From assembly GCF_000802305.1 (NCBI RefSeq), contig NZ_JTDK01000011.1, forward strand, positions 1 through 64,000: DNA of 64,000 bases, read 5' to 3'. Below are positions 1 to 8,516 of this stretch, one piece after another. Made by a program: the position numbers and the translations under genes. The DNA is from Microbacterium mangrovi (GTDB lineage Bacteria; Actinomycetota; Actinomycetes; Actinomycetales; Microbacteriaceae). Numbering within the stretch: the stretch's first letter is position 1; the number at the start of each line of letters is the position of its first letter. Below the pieces are notes generated by a model. That model saw only the letters and a list, made by a program, of their open reading frames with translations. It did no database searches and was not told the DNA's origin.

Positions 1-685
1 CGACGCCGGCGCCGAGCCGGGCGCCGGCGAGGAGGGCGATGTAGTCGCGGCATCCGACCGCCGCGCCGACCGTCCCCTCGGCGAACGCGGCCAGCGACGC
101 GTCGTTGTCGATCCGCACGACCGGCGCCCAGTCGAGGGCGTCCACGAGTCCGGGATTCATGCGCTCCCAGAATCCGGTGGGATGCCGCGGCGATCGCCCG
201 GCCGAGTTCACCGGCGCGGCGACCCCCGCGCAGACCGCCAGCACCTCGTCGCGGGAGCGGCCCGCTTCGGCCAGCGCGGCATCCACCGCGGCGACGATCC
301 GGGTGCGCCGCGTCGCGGCGTCATCGCGGTCGAGCTCCAGCCGGGTGCGGTGCGTGGCGAGGATCCGCGAGCGCAGGTCGGCGACACTCACCGTGATGTG
401 CTCGTGTCCGGCATCCAGCCCGACGAGCACCGCGGCGTCGTCCCGCAGCGCGAAGCGCCGGGCGGGCCGCCCCTTGCGGTACTCGCCCGCCTGCCGTGCG
501 TTGGGCAGTTCCTGCAGCAGGCCGAGCTGCGTCAGGGTGTCCATCGCGTCGATCGCGGTGGACCGGGTCAGGCCGGTGCCGTCCATGACCTCGGTGGCCG
601 TGAATTCGTCGGCCGACCAGGCGTGGGAGAGCACGGCATCCAGGCTCGCCGGACGCGGCGCCGGGGTCTGGAGGGATGTCGACAC
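1..685 (-). CDS. ROK-family transcriptional repressor (3' end cut by window)
   Basis: Likely sugar-responsive repressor of the divergent ABC/alpha-glucosidase operon. Reading leftward from a GTG at 683-685, preceded by AGGAAAGG about 10 bases upstream, the frame stays open to base 1 (228 codons). Residues about 28-57 form a winged helix-turn-helix (FTATEVMDGTGLTRSTAIDA), and from about residue 86 the ROK sugar-kinase-like fold begins (VLVGLDAGHEHITVSVADL), with a later NDASLAAFAEGTVGAA stretch typical of ROK proteins. The zinc-binding and C-terminal parts lie outside the window. A palindrome in the divergent spacer (742-770) is the probable operator. ROK assignment is firm; the ligand (an alpha-glucoside or glucose) is inferred from neighbours. 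Confidence 0.85.
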   Translation of the reverse strand, partial: MSTSLQTPAPRPASLDAVLSHAWSADEFTATEVMDGTGLTRSTAIDAMDTLTQLGLLQELPNARQAGEYRKGRPARRFALRDDAAVLVGLDAGHEHITVSVADLRSRILATHRTRLELDRDDAATRRTRIVAAVDAALAEAGRSRDEVLAVCAGVAAPVNSAGRSPRHPTGFWERMNPGLVDALDWAPVVRIDNDASLAAFAEGTVGAAVGCRDYIALLAGARLGAGV

Positions 686-741
686 GACTCTTGACCTTTC
701 CTGTCTCGCCCTGCAATACTGCCGTACAGACATTGATTTGA

Positions 742-770
742 CGAGTAAATCTAATAATCGAGATTACTCG
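742..770. promoter_or_regulatory. Probable ROK operator palindrome in divergent spacer
   Basis: CGAGTAAATCT, an 8-base A/T-rich centre, then AGATTACTCG: a near-perfect inverted repeat with one extra A in the left arm. It sits midway between the ROK gene and the ABC binding-protein gene, in the only A/T-rich stretch of the neighbourhood, next to a TTGATT/TTGACG -35-like element at 733-743. Position and symmetry suggest that the ROK protein controls both directions from here. Confidence 0.6.
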
Positions 771-795
771 GGTCGCAAGGAAGCGAGAATCCACA

Positions 796-2055
796 GTGAC
801 GGGACGACGAACCACAGCCCTGCGGGCGATCGCGGTCGGAGCGGTGCTGACGCTCGGGGGAGCACTGCTGGCCGGATGCTCCCCGGACGGCCGCGAGACC
901 ATCCGGTTCGCTTTCAGCAAGCGCGAGGCGATCGGCTTCATGACCGACCTCGTGCACAAGTACAACGCGTCGCAGAACAAGGTGACGGTCGTGCTCGACA
1001 CGTCCAACACGTTCGCGGCAGGCTTCGTGCGCGGCAATCCGCCGGACATCGCGCTGAACAACTACAACATGGAGACGGCGCGCTTCGTGCAGCGCTGCGC
1101 GCTCAGCGATCTGTCCGGCACGGCGGCCGCGAAAGAGGTCAAGCCCAGCCTGACCCCGTTCATGGACCAGTACGGGCGCTGCGCCGGGCGCACCAGCGCG
1201 CTGCCGTACTCGGTGATGGCATCCGGCGTGATCTACAACAAGCAGCTTTTCCAGAAGTACGGCGTGACCGTGCCGCGGACCTGGGATCAGCTCCTCGCCG
1301 CGTGCAAGACGTTCCAGGCAGCCGGGGTCACGCCGATCTACGCCACCTTCGCCGACCCGTGGACGGTGGGGCAGGGCTGGTACGACTACTCCGTCGGCGG
1401 GATGCTCGACACGGTCGCCTTCTTCAAAGCCCTGAACGCCGAGGGCGTGGACGTCGGCCCCACCTCGGCCGTCTCGTTCCAGAAGGACCAGGCCGCCCCG
1501 GTCGACAAGATGATCCGGCTGGCCGCCTACGTCAACAAGGATGCCGCGAGCCGGGCGTACGGCGATGGCAACACCGCCATGGCCGAAGGTAAGGCCGCCA
1601 TGTACCTACAGGGCCCGTGGGCGTTCGGCGAGATCGCCAAGGCGGCGCCGAAGCTGGCGCTCGGCACCTTCCCGCTGCCGGTCACGAACGACCCCGCCGA
1701 CCTCAAGGTGCGCATCAACATGGACCTGGCCGCGTGGATCCCCGAGGCATCCCCGCACAAGGATGCCGCCCGCGCCTTCCTCGCGTACCTCTACCAGCCG
1801 AAGGTGATCAACGCCTACAACGCGTCACAGCTCGGATTCGATCCCACGATCGGCGCCGCCCCGCCGACGGACCCGCGCATCCTCGGCCTGAAGCCCTACG
1901 TCGACGACGACAAGGTCTACCAGGGGTCATCGGTGCTCGTGCCGCAGGCGATCCCGATCTTCAACTACACGCAGGCCATGATCCTCGGGTCTGCGCCCGA
2001 CCAGGTGCTGCGCACCATCGACGCCGACTTCGCCCGCCTGGCGTTCCGGCAGTAG
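796..2055 (+). CDS. ABC sugar transporter substrate-binding lipoprotein
   Basis: Extracellular solute-binding protein of a carbohydrate (CUT1-type) ABC importer, 419 residues. GTG start at 796 behind AAGGAAGCGAG. Signal peptide ends in a lipobox LLAGC with the lipidated Cys at residue 28. The mature part has the family-1 binding-protein pattern (FMTDLVHKYNASQNKVTVVL near residue 50; YLQGPWAFGEIAKAAP around residue 270). First gene of an operon with two permeases and a GH13 alpha-glucosidase, so an alpha-glucoside oligosaccharide is the likely ligand. That substrate is inferred from the enzyme, not from the binding site. Confidence 0.9.
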   Translation: MTGRRTTALRAIAVGAVLTLGGALLAGCSPDGRETIRFAFSKREAIGFMTDLVHKYNASQNKVTVVLDTSNTFAAGFVRGNPPDIALNNYNMETARFVQRCALSDLSGTAAAKEVKPSLTPFMDQYGRCAGRTSALPYSVMASGVIYNKQLFQKYGVTVPRTWDQLLAACKTFQAAGVTPIYATFADPWTVGQGWYDYSVGGMLDTVAFFKALNAEGVDVGPTSAVSFQKDQAAPVDKMIRLAAYVNKDAASRAYGDGNTAMAEGKAAMYLQGPWAFGEIAKAAPKLALGTFPLPVTNDPADLKVRINMDLAAWIPEASPHKDAARAFLAYLYQPKVINAYNASQLGFDPTIGAAPPTDPRILGLKPYVDDDKVYQGSSVLVPQAIPIFNYTQAMILGSAPDQVLRTIDADFARLAFRQ

Positions 2056-2079
2056 CCCGGGAAGCAAGGGAGTCCTCCC

Positions 2080-2997
2080 ATGACCACCACACAGGCCATC
2101 GTGACCCGCGGGGCACGACGAACCCCCGCACAGCGAAGCCGGCGCCGGGTCGAGCCCATCTACTACTGGTTCCTCATCCCCACCGTCGTGCTGTTCACGC
2201 TCGCGATCACGGTGCCGGCCGTGATCGGCATCTTCTTCAGCTTCACGAACTCCATCGGCATCGGCACGTGGAAGTTCACCGGCTTCACCAACTACATCGC
2301 CCTGTTCAGCGACCCGCTCATCCTGCAGAGCTACCTGTTCACGATCGGGTTCTCGATCGTCACGGTGATCGCCGTGAACATCATCGCGCTGCTGCTCGCG
2401 GTCGGGCTCACCTCGCGCATCCGCATCAAGACCGGGCTGCGCACCATCTTCGTGATCCCGATGGTGATCTCCGGCATCATCATCGCGTTCGTCTTCAACT
2501 TCCTCTTCTCCAACTCGCTGCCCGCATTCGGGAACCTGACCGGCATCCCCTTCCTGCAGCAGAGCATCCTCGCCAACCCCGACTGGGCGTGGGTCGGGAT
2601 CGTCATCGTCACCGCCTGGCAGGCGATCCCCGGATCGCTGCTGATCTACATGGCCGGCATCCTCGCCATCCCCGGCGACGTGTACGAGGCGGCCTCCATC
2701 GACGGGGCGACCAAGCGGCAGCAGCTCGTCCGCATCACGGTGCCGCTCATCTTCGGCTACGTCGTGATCAATGTCATCCTCGGATTCAAGGGCTTCCTGA
2801 ACGCCTACGACATCATCAAGGGCCTCACCAACGGCGGGCCCGGGACCTCGACCAGCAGCATCGCGATGACGATCGTCGGCGGCCTCACCAGCGGCGACTA
2901 CGCCTACCAGATGGCCAACGCCACGATCTTCTTCGTCATCACCATCCTCATCGCCCTCGTCCAGCTCGCAGCGACGCGCGGAAGGAGCGCCCTCTGA
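2080..2997 (+). CDS. ABC sugar transporter permease 1 (MalF-like)
   Basis: Inner-membrane permease, 305 residues, six predicted membrane segments. It carries the cytoplasmic EAA loop EAASIDGATKRQQLVRITVP that docks on the ABC ATPase. ATG at 2080 follows AAGGGAG. It overlaps the next permease by one base (TGATG), so the two are translationally coupled. Belongs to the CUT1 MalF/UgpA family. No ATPase gene is in this operon, so it must borrow a shared one. Confidence 0.92.
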   Translation: MTTTQAIVTRGARRTPAQRSRRRVEPIYYWFLIPTVVLFTLAITVPAVIGIFFSFTNSIGIGTWKFTGFTNYIALFSDPLILQSYLFTIGFSIVTVIAVNIIALLLAVGLTSRIRIKTGLRTIFVIPMVISGIIIAFVFNFLFSNSLPAFGNLTGIPFLQQSILANPDWAWVGIVIVTAWQAIPGSLLIYMAGILAIPGDVYEAASIDGATKRQQLVRITVPLIFGYVVINVILGFKGFLNAYDIIKGLTNGGPGTSTSSIAMTIVGGLTSGDYAYQMANATIFFVITILIALVQLAATRGRSAL

Positions 2998-3908
2998 TGT
3001 CCACCCAACCCGCCCTCGTCGCCGAGACGACCACCGCCGCGCTCACGCTCGGCGCCGACCGCAGCAGCCGCCGCATCCGCACCCGGATGGAGCGCGTGAA
3101 CTGGTCGGGCACGATCATCCTGATCCTGTGCGCCGTGACCGTGCTCGTGCCGCTGTACGTCACCGTCACGATGGCGTTCAAGACCACCGCCCAGGCCGTC
3201 GACGGCAACGCGTTCTCGCTGCCCGCCCCGTTCAGCCTCGACGGATTCGTGCAGGCGTGGAACCTCACCGACTTCCCCGTCGGCGCCCTCATGTCGTTCC
3301 TCGTCACCGCCGGAACGGTCATCGCGACGATCCTGCTCAGCGCGTTCGCCTCGTACGCGATCGTGCGCAACTGGGACAAGCGGCTGTTTCGCTTCTCGTT
3401 CTTCTACCTGCTCGCGGCGATGTTCATCCCGTTCCCCGTCGTGGCCCTGCCGCAGGTGCAGCTGACCGGCATCCTGCACCTCGACAACCCGGGCGGAGTC
3501 ATCATCCTCGCCACGATGTTCCAGCTGAGTTTCAGCGTGCTGCTGTTCACTGCCTTCCTGCGGTCGATCCCGCTGGAGCTCGAGGAGAGCGCCCGCATCG
3601 ACGGCGCGACCACCTGGCAGACTTTCCGGCACATGATCTTCCCGTTGCTGGCGCCCATGAGCGCGACGATCGGAATCTTCGCGTTCCTGTACGCGTGGAA
3701 CGACTTCATGATGCCCTCGCTCATCATCTCCGACCCGGCGCTGCAGACCCTGCCGGTGCGCCAGCAGCTGTTCCAGACCCAGTTCAGCAACAACTACAAC
3801 GTCTCGTTCGCGTCCTACCTCCTGGCCATGGCGCCCGCGATCGTCGCCTACCTGTTCACCCAGCGCTGGGTGATGGAGGGCGTCACGCAGGGTGCCGTCA
3901 AGGGGTGA
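2997..3908 (+). CDS. ABC sugar transporter permease 2 (MalG-like)
   Basis: Second inner-membrane permease, 303 residues. About 35 polar residues precede the first membrane segment. The EAA loop EESARIDGATTWQTFRHMIFP is present, and the C-terminus (QRWVMEGVTQGAVKG) matches the usual MalG-type ending. The ATG overlaps the stop of permease 1. Partner of the gene upstream in a heterodimeric CUT1 channel. Confidence 0.92.
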   Translation: MSTQPALVAETTTAALTLGADRSSRRIRTRMERVNWSGTIILILCAVTVLVPLYVTVTMAFKTTAQAVDGNAFSLPAPFSLDGFVQAWNLTDFPVGALMSFLVTAGTVIATILLSAFASYAIVRNWDKRLFRFSFFYLLAAMFIPFPVVALPQVQLTGILHLDNPGGVIILATMFQLSFSVLLFTAFLRSIPLELEESARIDGATTWQTFRHMIFPLLAPMSATIGIFAFLYAWNDFMMPSLIISDPALQTLPVRQQLFQTQFSNNYNVSFASYLLAMAPAIVAYLFTQRWVMEGVTQGAVKG

Positions 3909-3988
3909 CCCGCGCCATCGGGATGCCGCGGCATCCCGAACCCCGTCCATCCGTCCGTCACGCCACCACCTCGAAAGGACCCACCGCC

Positions 3989-5677
3989 GTGACAACCTCC
4001 CTCGACCTCGCTCGCGACATCGCCGACCCCGCCCTCGCGCCCTGGTGGCGCCAGGCGGTCGTCTACCAGATCTATCCGCGCAGCTTCGCGGATGCGAACG
4101 GCGACGGCCTGGGCGACATCCCCGGCATCCTGAGCCGCGTCGACTACCTGGCCGAGCTCGGCGTCGGGGCGGTCTGGCTGAGCCCCTTCTACCCGTCCGC
4201 GCTCGCCGACGGGGGCTACGACGTCGCCGACTACCGCAACGTCGACCCGCGCCTGGGCACCCTCGACGACTTCGACGCGATGCTGAACGCGCTGCACGAG
4301 CGCGGCATCAAGGTGGTCGTGGACATCGTGCCGAACCACACCTCCGACCAGCACGAGTGGTTCCAGGCGGCGCTCGCCGCCGGACGCGGCTCGGCCGAGC
4401 GCGAGCGGTACATCTTCCGCGACGGCACCGGGCCCGACGGCGCCGAGCCCCCCACCGACTGGGTGTCGGTGTTCGGGGGTCCGGCGTGGGAGCGCGTCGC
4501 CGACGGCCAGTGGTACTTCCACCACTTCGCCAAAGAGCAGCCCGACCTCAACTGGGACCACCCCGACGTGCACGCGGACTTCATCAAGACGCTGCGGTTC
4601 TGGTCGGATCGCGGCGTCGACGGGTTCCGGATCGACGTCGCCCACATGCTCACCAAGGACCTCACCGAGCCGCTGCCGTCGGCGGCCGAGCTGGCGCTGA
4701 TCCCGATCGACGGCAACCACCCGCTGATCGACCGCGACGACGTGCACGAGATCTACGCCGAATGGCGGGAGGTGTTCGACTCGTACGACCCGCCCCGCAC
4801 CGCCGTCGCCGAGGCCTGGGTGGCCTCGGACCGGGTGCCGCGGTACGCGAGCCCGGAGAGCCTCGGCCAGTCGTTCAACTTCGACCTGCTCGAAGCCGAC
4901 TTCGACGCCGCGCAGTTCCGGCGTATCGTGACCGACAACCTGGCGCTCGCGGCCCGGTCGGGTTCGTCGAGCACGTGGGTGCTGTCGAACCACGACGTGG
5001 TGCGTCACGCGACCCGGTACGGCCTGCCCGCGGCGCGGCCGGGTGCCACGGCGCCCACCCGCCACGGCGGCGAGTGGCTGCTCGGCGGGGGCGACGAGTC
5101 CGTGCTCGACCGGGAGCGCGGGGGCCGGCGCGCCGCGGCGGCGACGATGTTCATCCTCGGCCTGCCGGGTTCGACGTACCTGTACCAGGGCGAGGAGCTC
5201 GGCCTGCACGAGGTCGCCGCGATCCCCGCCGACGAGCGGCAGGATCCGACGTTCTTCCGCACGCACGGCGAAGAGATCGGCCGGGACGGATGCCGCGTGC
5301 CGCTGCCGTGGGAGGCATCCGCCCCCGCGTTCGGGTTCGGCACGAGCGGCGCGCATCTGCCGCAGCCGGACTGGTTCGCCCGGTTCGCGGTGGATGCCGA
5401 GGCCGCCGATCCGGCATCCAGCCTCACCCTGTACCGGCGCGCGCTGGCGCTGCGGGAGCGGCTGCAGTCCGCCGAGCAGCTGGACTGGGTCGACACGGGG
5501 CGCGACGACGTGCTGCGATTCCGTCGCCCGGGCGGGTGGGAGGTCGTCACGGTGTTCGGCTCCGAGCCGTATCGGCTCGAGGCCGGCAGCGGGGAGGTCG
5601 TGCTCGCGACCGCGCCGGTCGAGGGCGGGATGATGCCGGGGGAGAGCACGGTCTGGATCGCACCCGCGGATTCCTGA
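3989..5677 (+). CDS. GH13 alpha-glucosidase (oligo-1,6-glucosidase type)
   Basis: Cytoplasmic glycoside hydrolase of family 13, 562 residues, hydrolysing terminal alpha-glucosidic bonds of the imported sugar. GTG at 3989 has CGAAAGGAC 9 bases upstream. The start WWRQAVVYQIYPRSFADANG and the GDIPGI loop are characteristic of alpha-glucosidases and trehalose/sucrose isomerase relatives. The nucleophile Asp216 (DGFRIDVAH), the acid/base Glu275 (VAEAW) and the transition-state Asp336 (SNHD) are all in place. No signal peptide, consistent with intracellular action after uptake by the upstream ABC system. Exact linkage preference cannot be read from the sequence. Confidence 0.93.
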   Translation: MTTSLDLARDIADPALAPWWRQAVVYQIYPRSFADANGDGLGDIPGILSRVDYLAELGVGAVWLSPFYPSALADGGYDVADYRNVDPRLGTLDDFDAMLNALHERGIKVVVDIVPNHTSDQHEWFQAALAAGRGSAERERYIFRDGTGPDGAEPPTDWVSVFGGPAWERVADGQWYFHHFAKEQPDLNWDHPDVHADFIKTLRFWSDRGVDGFRIDVAHMLTKDLTEPLPSAAELALIPIDGNHPLIDRDDVHEIYAEWREVFDSYDPPRTAVAEAWVASDRVPRYASPESLGQSFNFDLLEADFDAAQFRRIVTDNLALAARSGSSSTWVLSNHDVVRHATRYGLPAARPGATAPTRHGGEWLLGGGDESVLDRERGGRRAAAATMFILGLPGSTYLYQGEELGLHEVAAIPADERQDPTFFRTHGEEIGRDGCRVPLPWEASAPAFGFGTSGAHLPQPDWFARFAVDAEAADPASSLTLYRRALALRERLQSAEQLDWVDTGRDDVLRFRRPGGWEVVTVFGSEPYRLEAGSGEVVLATAPVEGGMMPGESTVWIAPADS

Positions 5678-5702
5678 GCCCGCCGGTCCCGCCCGCCGAT
5701 GT

Positions 5703-5752
5703 GTTCCGCTGTCCTGAAATGCACCCGGGGACGCAATCCAGGACAGCGGAAC
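5703..5752. terminator. Inverted repeat between convergent genes (repeat family A, copy 1)
   Basis: GTTCCGCTGTCCTG, a 22-base loop, then CAGGACAGCGGAAC: 14 bp, perfect. It lies between the converging alpha-glucosidase and CorA genes, so it could act as a two-way terminator. The same arm sequence recurs at 36511, 36574 and 41541, and the long loop is unusual for a simple terminator. Confidence 0.6.
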
Positions 5753-5781
5753 GGATCCGAGATGGAGGGGGGACGCCCGGC

Positions 5782-6744
5782 CTAGCCGTCGGAGCGGGTC
5801 CAGCCCTTGCGGCGGAACCAGGCCCACATGAGCCCGGCGGAGGCCGCCATCGTGCCGAGCCCGAGCACGAAGAACGCCCACGGGCCGACGAGCACGTGCC
5901 CGACCTCCCAGCTGAAGTTCATGCCGAAGAACCCGGTGAGAAAGCTCAGCGGGAGGAAGATCGACGCGATGATCGTCAGCTGCTTCGACGTCTCGCCCTG
6001 CTTGTTCGCGACCGTCGACAGGTAGAGGTCGGTGCATCCCGCGACCATCTCGTGGTACGAATCCAGCTCGTCGGTGATGCGGATCAGGTGGTCGTAGACA
6101 TCCCGGAAGTAGTCGTGGCTGTCGGCCTCGAGCCCGGCGAGATCGGCGATGACCTCGATCTCCCGGGCGAAGACGTCCCGCATCGGAACGACGGCCTTGC
6201 GCAGGCGCAGCAGCAGCCGCTTGAGGCGGAACGTCTCGGCGAGTTCGCGCTTTCCGGCGCCGGACACGATGGCGTCTTCGAGGTCGTTGATCTCCTCGTC
6301 CAGGTCGGCGAGGATCGGGAAGAAGCTGTCCACGACCACGTCGATGATCTTGTAGACGTGGTACTGCTCGCTGCGCGTCGACGTGTGCCGGGCGAACACG
6401 GTCTTCAGGGCCGCGAGGTCCGGCGACGGATTGCGGTGCAGCGTGACGACGAAGTCCCCGCTGAGGTGGCAGTGGATCTCCTCCAGCGGATGCTCGTTCT
6501 CGTCCTCGGGCTGCGCGGCGACACCGCCCTCCAGCACGAGGAGGGCGGTGTCGCCGTAGGCATCCAGCTTGGGTCGCTGGCCGAACTTGACGCTGTCTTC
6601 GACGGCGAGCGGGTGCAGACCCAGGAGGATGCCCAGGCGCTGGATGTCCGCGGGCGTCAGGCCGGTGGCATCCAGCCAGAAGAACTCATGGTCGCGGCGC
6701 AGCTGCGCGATGAGTTCGTCGTCGATGGTGTCGAGGATTCGCAT
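5782..6744 (-). CDS. corA: CorA-family divalent metal ion channel
   Basis: Membrane channel for Mg2+ (or Co2+/Ni2+/Zn2+), 320 residues. ATG at 6744 is chosen because CCCGGAGC lies just upstream and family proteins start with MRILD-like sequences; an in-frame ATG 16 codons earlier lacks a ribosome site. Long acidic/alpha-helical cytoplasmic domain, then two C-terminal membrane helices with the selectivity motif GMN at 274-276 (FFGMNFSWEV) between them. The tail FRRKGW is basic, as in CorA. It converges on the alpha-glucosidase gene. Direction of transport is not evident. Confidence 0.9.
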   Translation of the reverse strand: MRILDTIDDELIAQLRRDHEFFWLDATGLTPADIQRLGILLGLHPLAVEDSVKFGQRPKLDAYGDTALLVLEGGVAAQPEDENEHPLEEIHCHLSGDFVVTLHRNPSPDLAALKTVFARHTSTRSEQYHVYKIIDVVVDSFFPILADLDEEINDLEDAIVSGAGKRELAETFRLKRLLLRLRKAVVPMRDVFAREIEVIADLAGLEADSHDYFRDVYDHLIRITDELDSYHEMVAGCTDLYLSTVANKQGETSKQLTIIASIFLPLSFLTGFFGMNFSWEVGHVLVGPWAFFVLGLGTMAASAGLMWAWFRRKGWTRSDG

Positions 6745-6805
6745 GGTGCTCCGGGGCTCGCGGACTGAGTGCCCGCAAGCGTACCGATGCACGCCGTGCG
6801 GATCC

Positions 6806-7807
6806 TCACTGCACCGACCAGCCCCCGTCGGAGGCGAGGATCGCGCCGTTGATGTTCACCGCGTCGTCCGACAGCAGGAACGTGATGGATGCCGCCAGGT
6901 GCTCTGCCGTCGCGACCGTCGGGATCGCCTGCTGGAACGGGGCGAGGCGGGCGGATCCGGCCTGCGACACGTTCGGCGGGAAGGGGATGCCGGTGGCCAC
7001 GCCGCCCGGTGCGACCGAGTTCACCCGGATTCCCTGGGGTCCGTACATGAACGCCGCGGACTTCGTCACGCCGACGATGCCGTGCTTGCTGGCCGTGTAG
7101 GCGTTGCCCGACGCGTTGCCGCGCAGGCCGGCCTCGCTCGACACGTTGAGGATCGCGCCGCGTCCGGCCGCCTGCATCGCGGGGAGCACGGCACGCATCA
7201 GCTTGAACGGGGCGGTGAGGTTGATCGCGATGACGCGGTCCCACACGGCATCCGGGGTCTCACCGGCGGGGGAGAAGTCGTCGTTGATCCCGGCGACGTT
7301 GGCGAGGCCGTCGATGCGGTCGCCGGCCGCCGCGACGACACGGTCGATGTTCTCCTGCCGGGTCAGGTCGCCGGCGAGGGTCACGATGTCGGCATCCGGC
7401 AGCTCGGCGCGGAAGGCATCCAGCTTCTCGGCCGCGATGTCGCACGCGATGACGCGGCCGCCTTCGCGAGCGATGCGGGATGCCGTCGCCCTGCCGATTC
7501 CGGATGCCGCGCCGGTGACGATCACCGTCTTGCCGGCGAAGCGGCCGGGGGTGATCTGCTCGGTCCAGCCGGCGGGGGCGTCGTCGGCGGGGATCTCCCC
7601 GTCGTTCGCGGCGCGGACCAGGTCGTCGACGACCGACTGCGGCATGGCGCCCTGGCTCATGGTGACCAGCTGCTGCAGCGGCAGGCCGAGCACGGGCGTG
7701 AGGGCGTCGGCGCTCGCACCGGACTGGGCCAGCAGGCCCTGGATCAGCTCTTTGCCGACCGGGTCGTTCAGCCAGTCGCCGATCGAGGAGTTCGCGGTGA
7801 GGGCCAT
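6806..7807 (-). CDS. SDR oxidoreductase with about 90-residue N-terminal extension
   Basis: NAD(P)-dependent short-chain dehydrogenase, 333 residues. ATG at 7807 is preceded by a strong AGGAGAAG. The Rossmann motif TGAASGIG falls at about 98-105, the catalytic set is Ser223/224, Tyr237 and Lys241 (AYTASK), and the C-terminal GGVATGIPFP substrate-lid region and DGGWSVQ end are normal. Ordinary SDRs are about 250 residues. The first 90 here (LNDPVGKELIQGLLAQSGAS and following) form a helical segment found in a subset of actinobacterial SDRs; its role is unknown to me. Divergent from a TetR gene that probably controls it. Confidence 0.88.
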   Translation of the reverse strand: MALTANSSIGDWLNDPVGKELIQGLLAQSGASADALTPVLGLPLQQLVTMSQGAMPQSVVDDLVRAANDGEIPADDAPAGWTEQITPGRFAGKTVIVTGAASGIGRATASRIAREGGRVIACDIAAEKLDAFRAELPDADIVTLAGDLTRQENIDRVVAAAGDRIDGLANVAGINDDFSPAGETPDAVWDRVIAINLTAPFKLMRAVLPAMQAAGRGAILNVSSEAGLRGNASGNAYTASKHGIVGVTKSAAFMYGPQGIRVNSVAPGGVATGIPFPPNVSQAGSARLAPFQQAIPTVATAEHLAASITFLLSDDAVNINGAILASDGGWSVQ

Positions 7808-7829
7808 TCTTTCTTCTCCTTCTCGAGTT

Positions 7830-7843
7830 ACGCAACGGTGCGT
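7830..7843. promoter_or_regulatory. Palindrome between SDR and TetR genes
   Basis: ACGCA-ACGG-TGCGT, a short perfect-armed palindrome in the 75-base divergent spacer, about 23 bases from the SDR start. The position suits a TetR operator acting on both genes. Candidate only. Confidence 0.4.
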
Positions 7844-7882
7844 CCACGTATTGATCAGGCTACCCCTCGGTACCCTCGGAAC

Positions 7883-8455
7883 ATGCCTCGTCCTCGCAGT
7901 GAGAAAGCCCGGAAAGCCGTGCTCGCGGCCATGCGCCGAGCGATCGCCGACGAGGGCTACGCCGCCGTGACGATCGAGGGGCTCGCGGCCGAGGCGGACG
8001 TCTCGAAGCAGACCATCTACCGGTGGTGGCCGTCGAAGGCGGCGATCCTCGGTGAAGCGCTCCTCGAGGGCGAGATCCCCGGCGAATCGCCCGCGCGACA
8101 GCCCACCGACGACCTGGCCGCCGACCTGCGGATGTGGTTCGCGGATGTCGGCGCGCACCTCGCCCGGCCCGAGAACGTCGCGCTGGCTCGCGCCCTCATC
8201 GCGGTGTCCGCGACCGACCCCGAACTGGGCGCTGCCCTCAACCGGCGCTTCGCCGGCCAGACGGTGGCGTGGGTCACGGAGCGCATCGCCGCCGCGAAGG
8301 ATGCCGGTCAGGTGCGCCCCGACATCGACCCGTCCGTCATCGCCGACCAGTTCGTGGCCTTGACGTCGTACGCGGCGCTGCTCGGCCGCGCGTTCGACAC
8401 CGCCCAGGCCGAGGCCGTCGTCGACACGCTGCTGCACGGGATCGCCGCGCCCTAG
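7883..8455 (+). CDS. TetR/AcrR-family transcriptional regulator
   Basis: DNA-binding repressor, 190 residues. Helix-turn-helix at about residues 28-50 (IEGLAAEADVSKQTIYRWWP), the standard TetR pattern, followed by a helical ligand-binding domain of the TetR_C_11-like type. No clear ribosome site precedes the ATG at 7883, so it may be translated from a short leader. Divergent from the SDR gene, the likely target. Ligand unknown. Confidence 0.88.
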   Translation: MPRPRSEKARKAVLAAMRRAIADEGYAAVTIEGLAAEADVSKQTIYRWWPSKAAILGEALLEGEIPGESPARQPTDDLAADLRMWFADVGAHLARPENVALARALIAVSATDPELGAALNRRFAGQTVAWVTERIAAAKDAGQVRPDIDPSVIADQFVALTSYAALLGRAFDTAQAEAVVDTLLHGIAAP

Positions 8456-8516
8456 ACACGCTCCACCGACAGAATTCGCCGCTGGGGCGCGCATTTGTTG
8501 TCGGTTGAACCATCGT

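Noticed and set aside
321..1061. Leftward open frame across the divergent spacer
   Set aside because: It crosses the operator and overlaps both the ROK and the binding-protein genes in the wrong frame; Arg/Ala/Pro-rich composition marks it as a shadow.
2904..3995. Leftward open frame over the second permease
   Set aside because: Arg/Glu/Gly-rich, antisense to a clear permease, no ribosome site or known domain.
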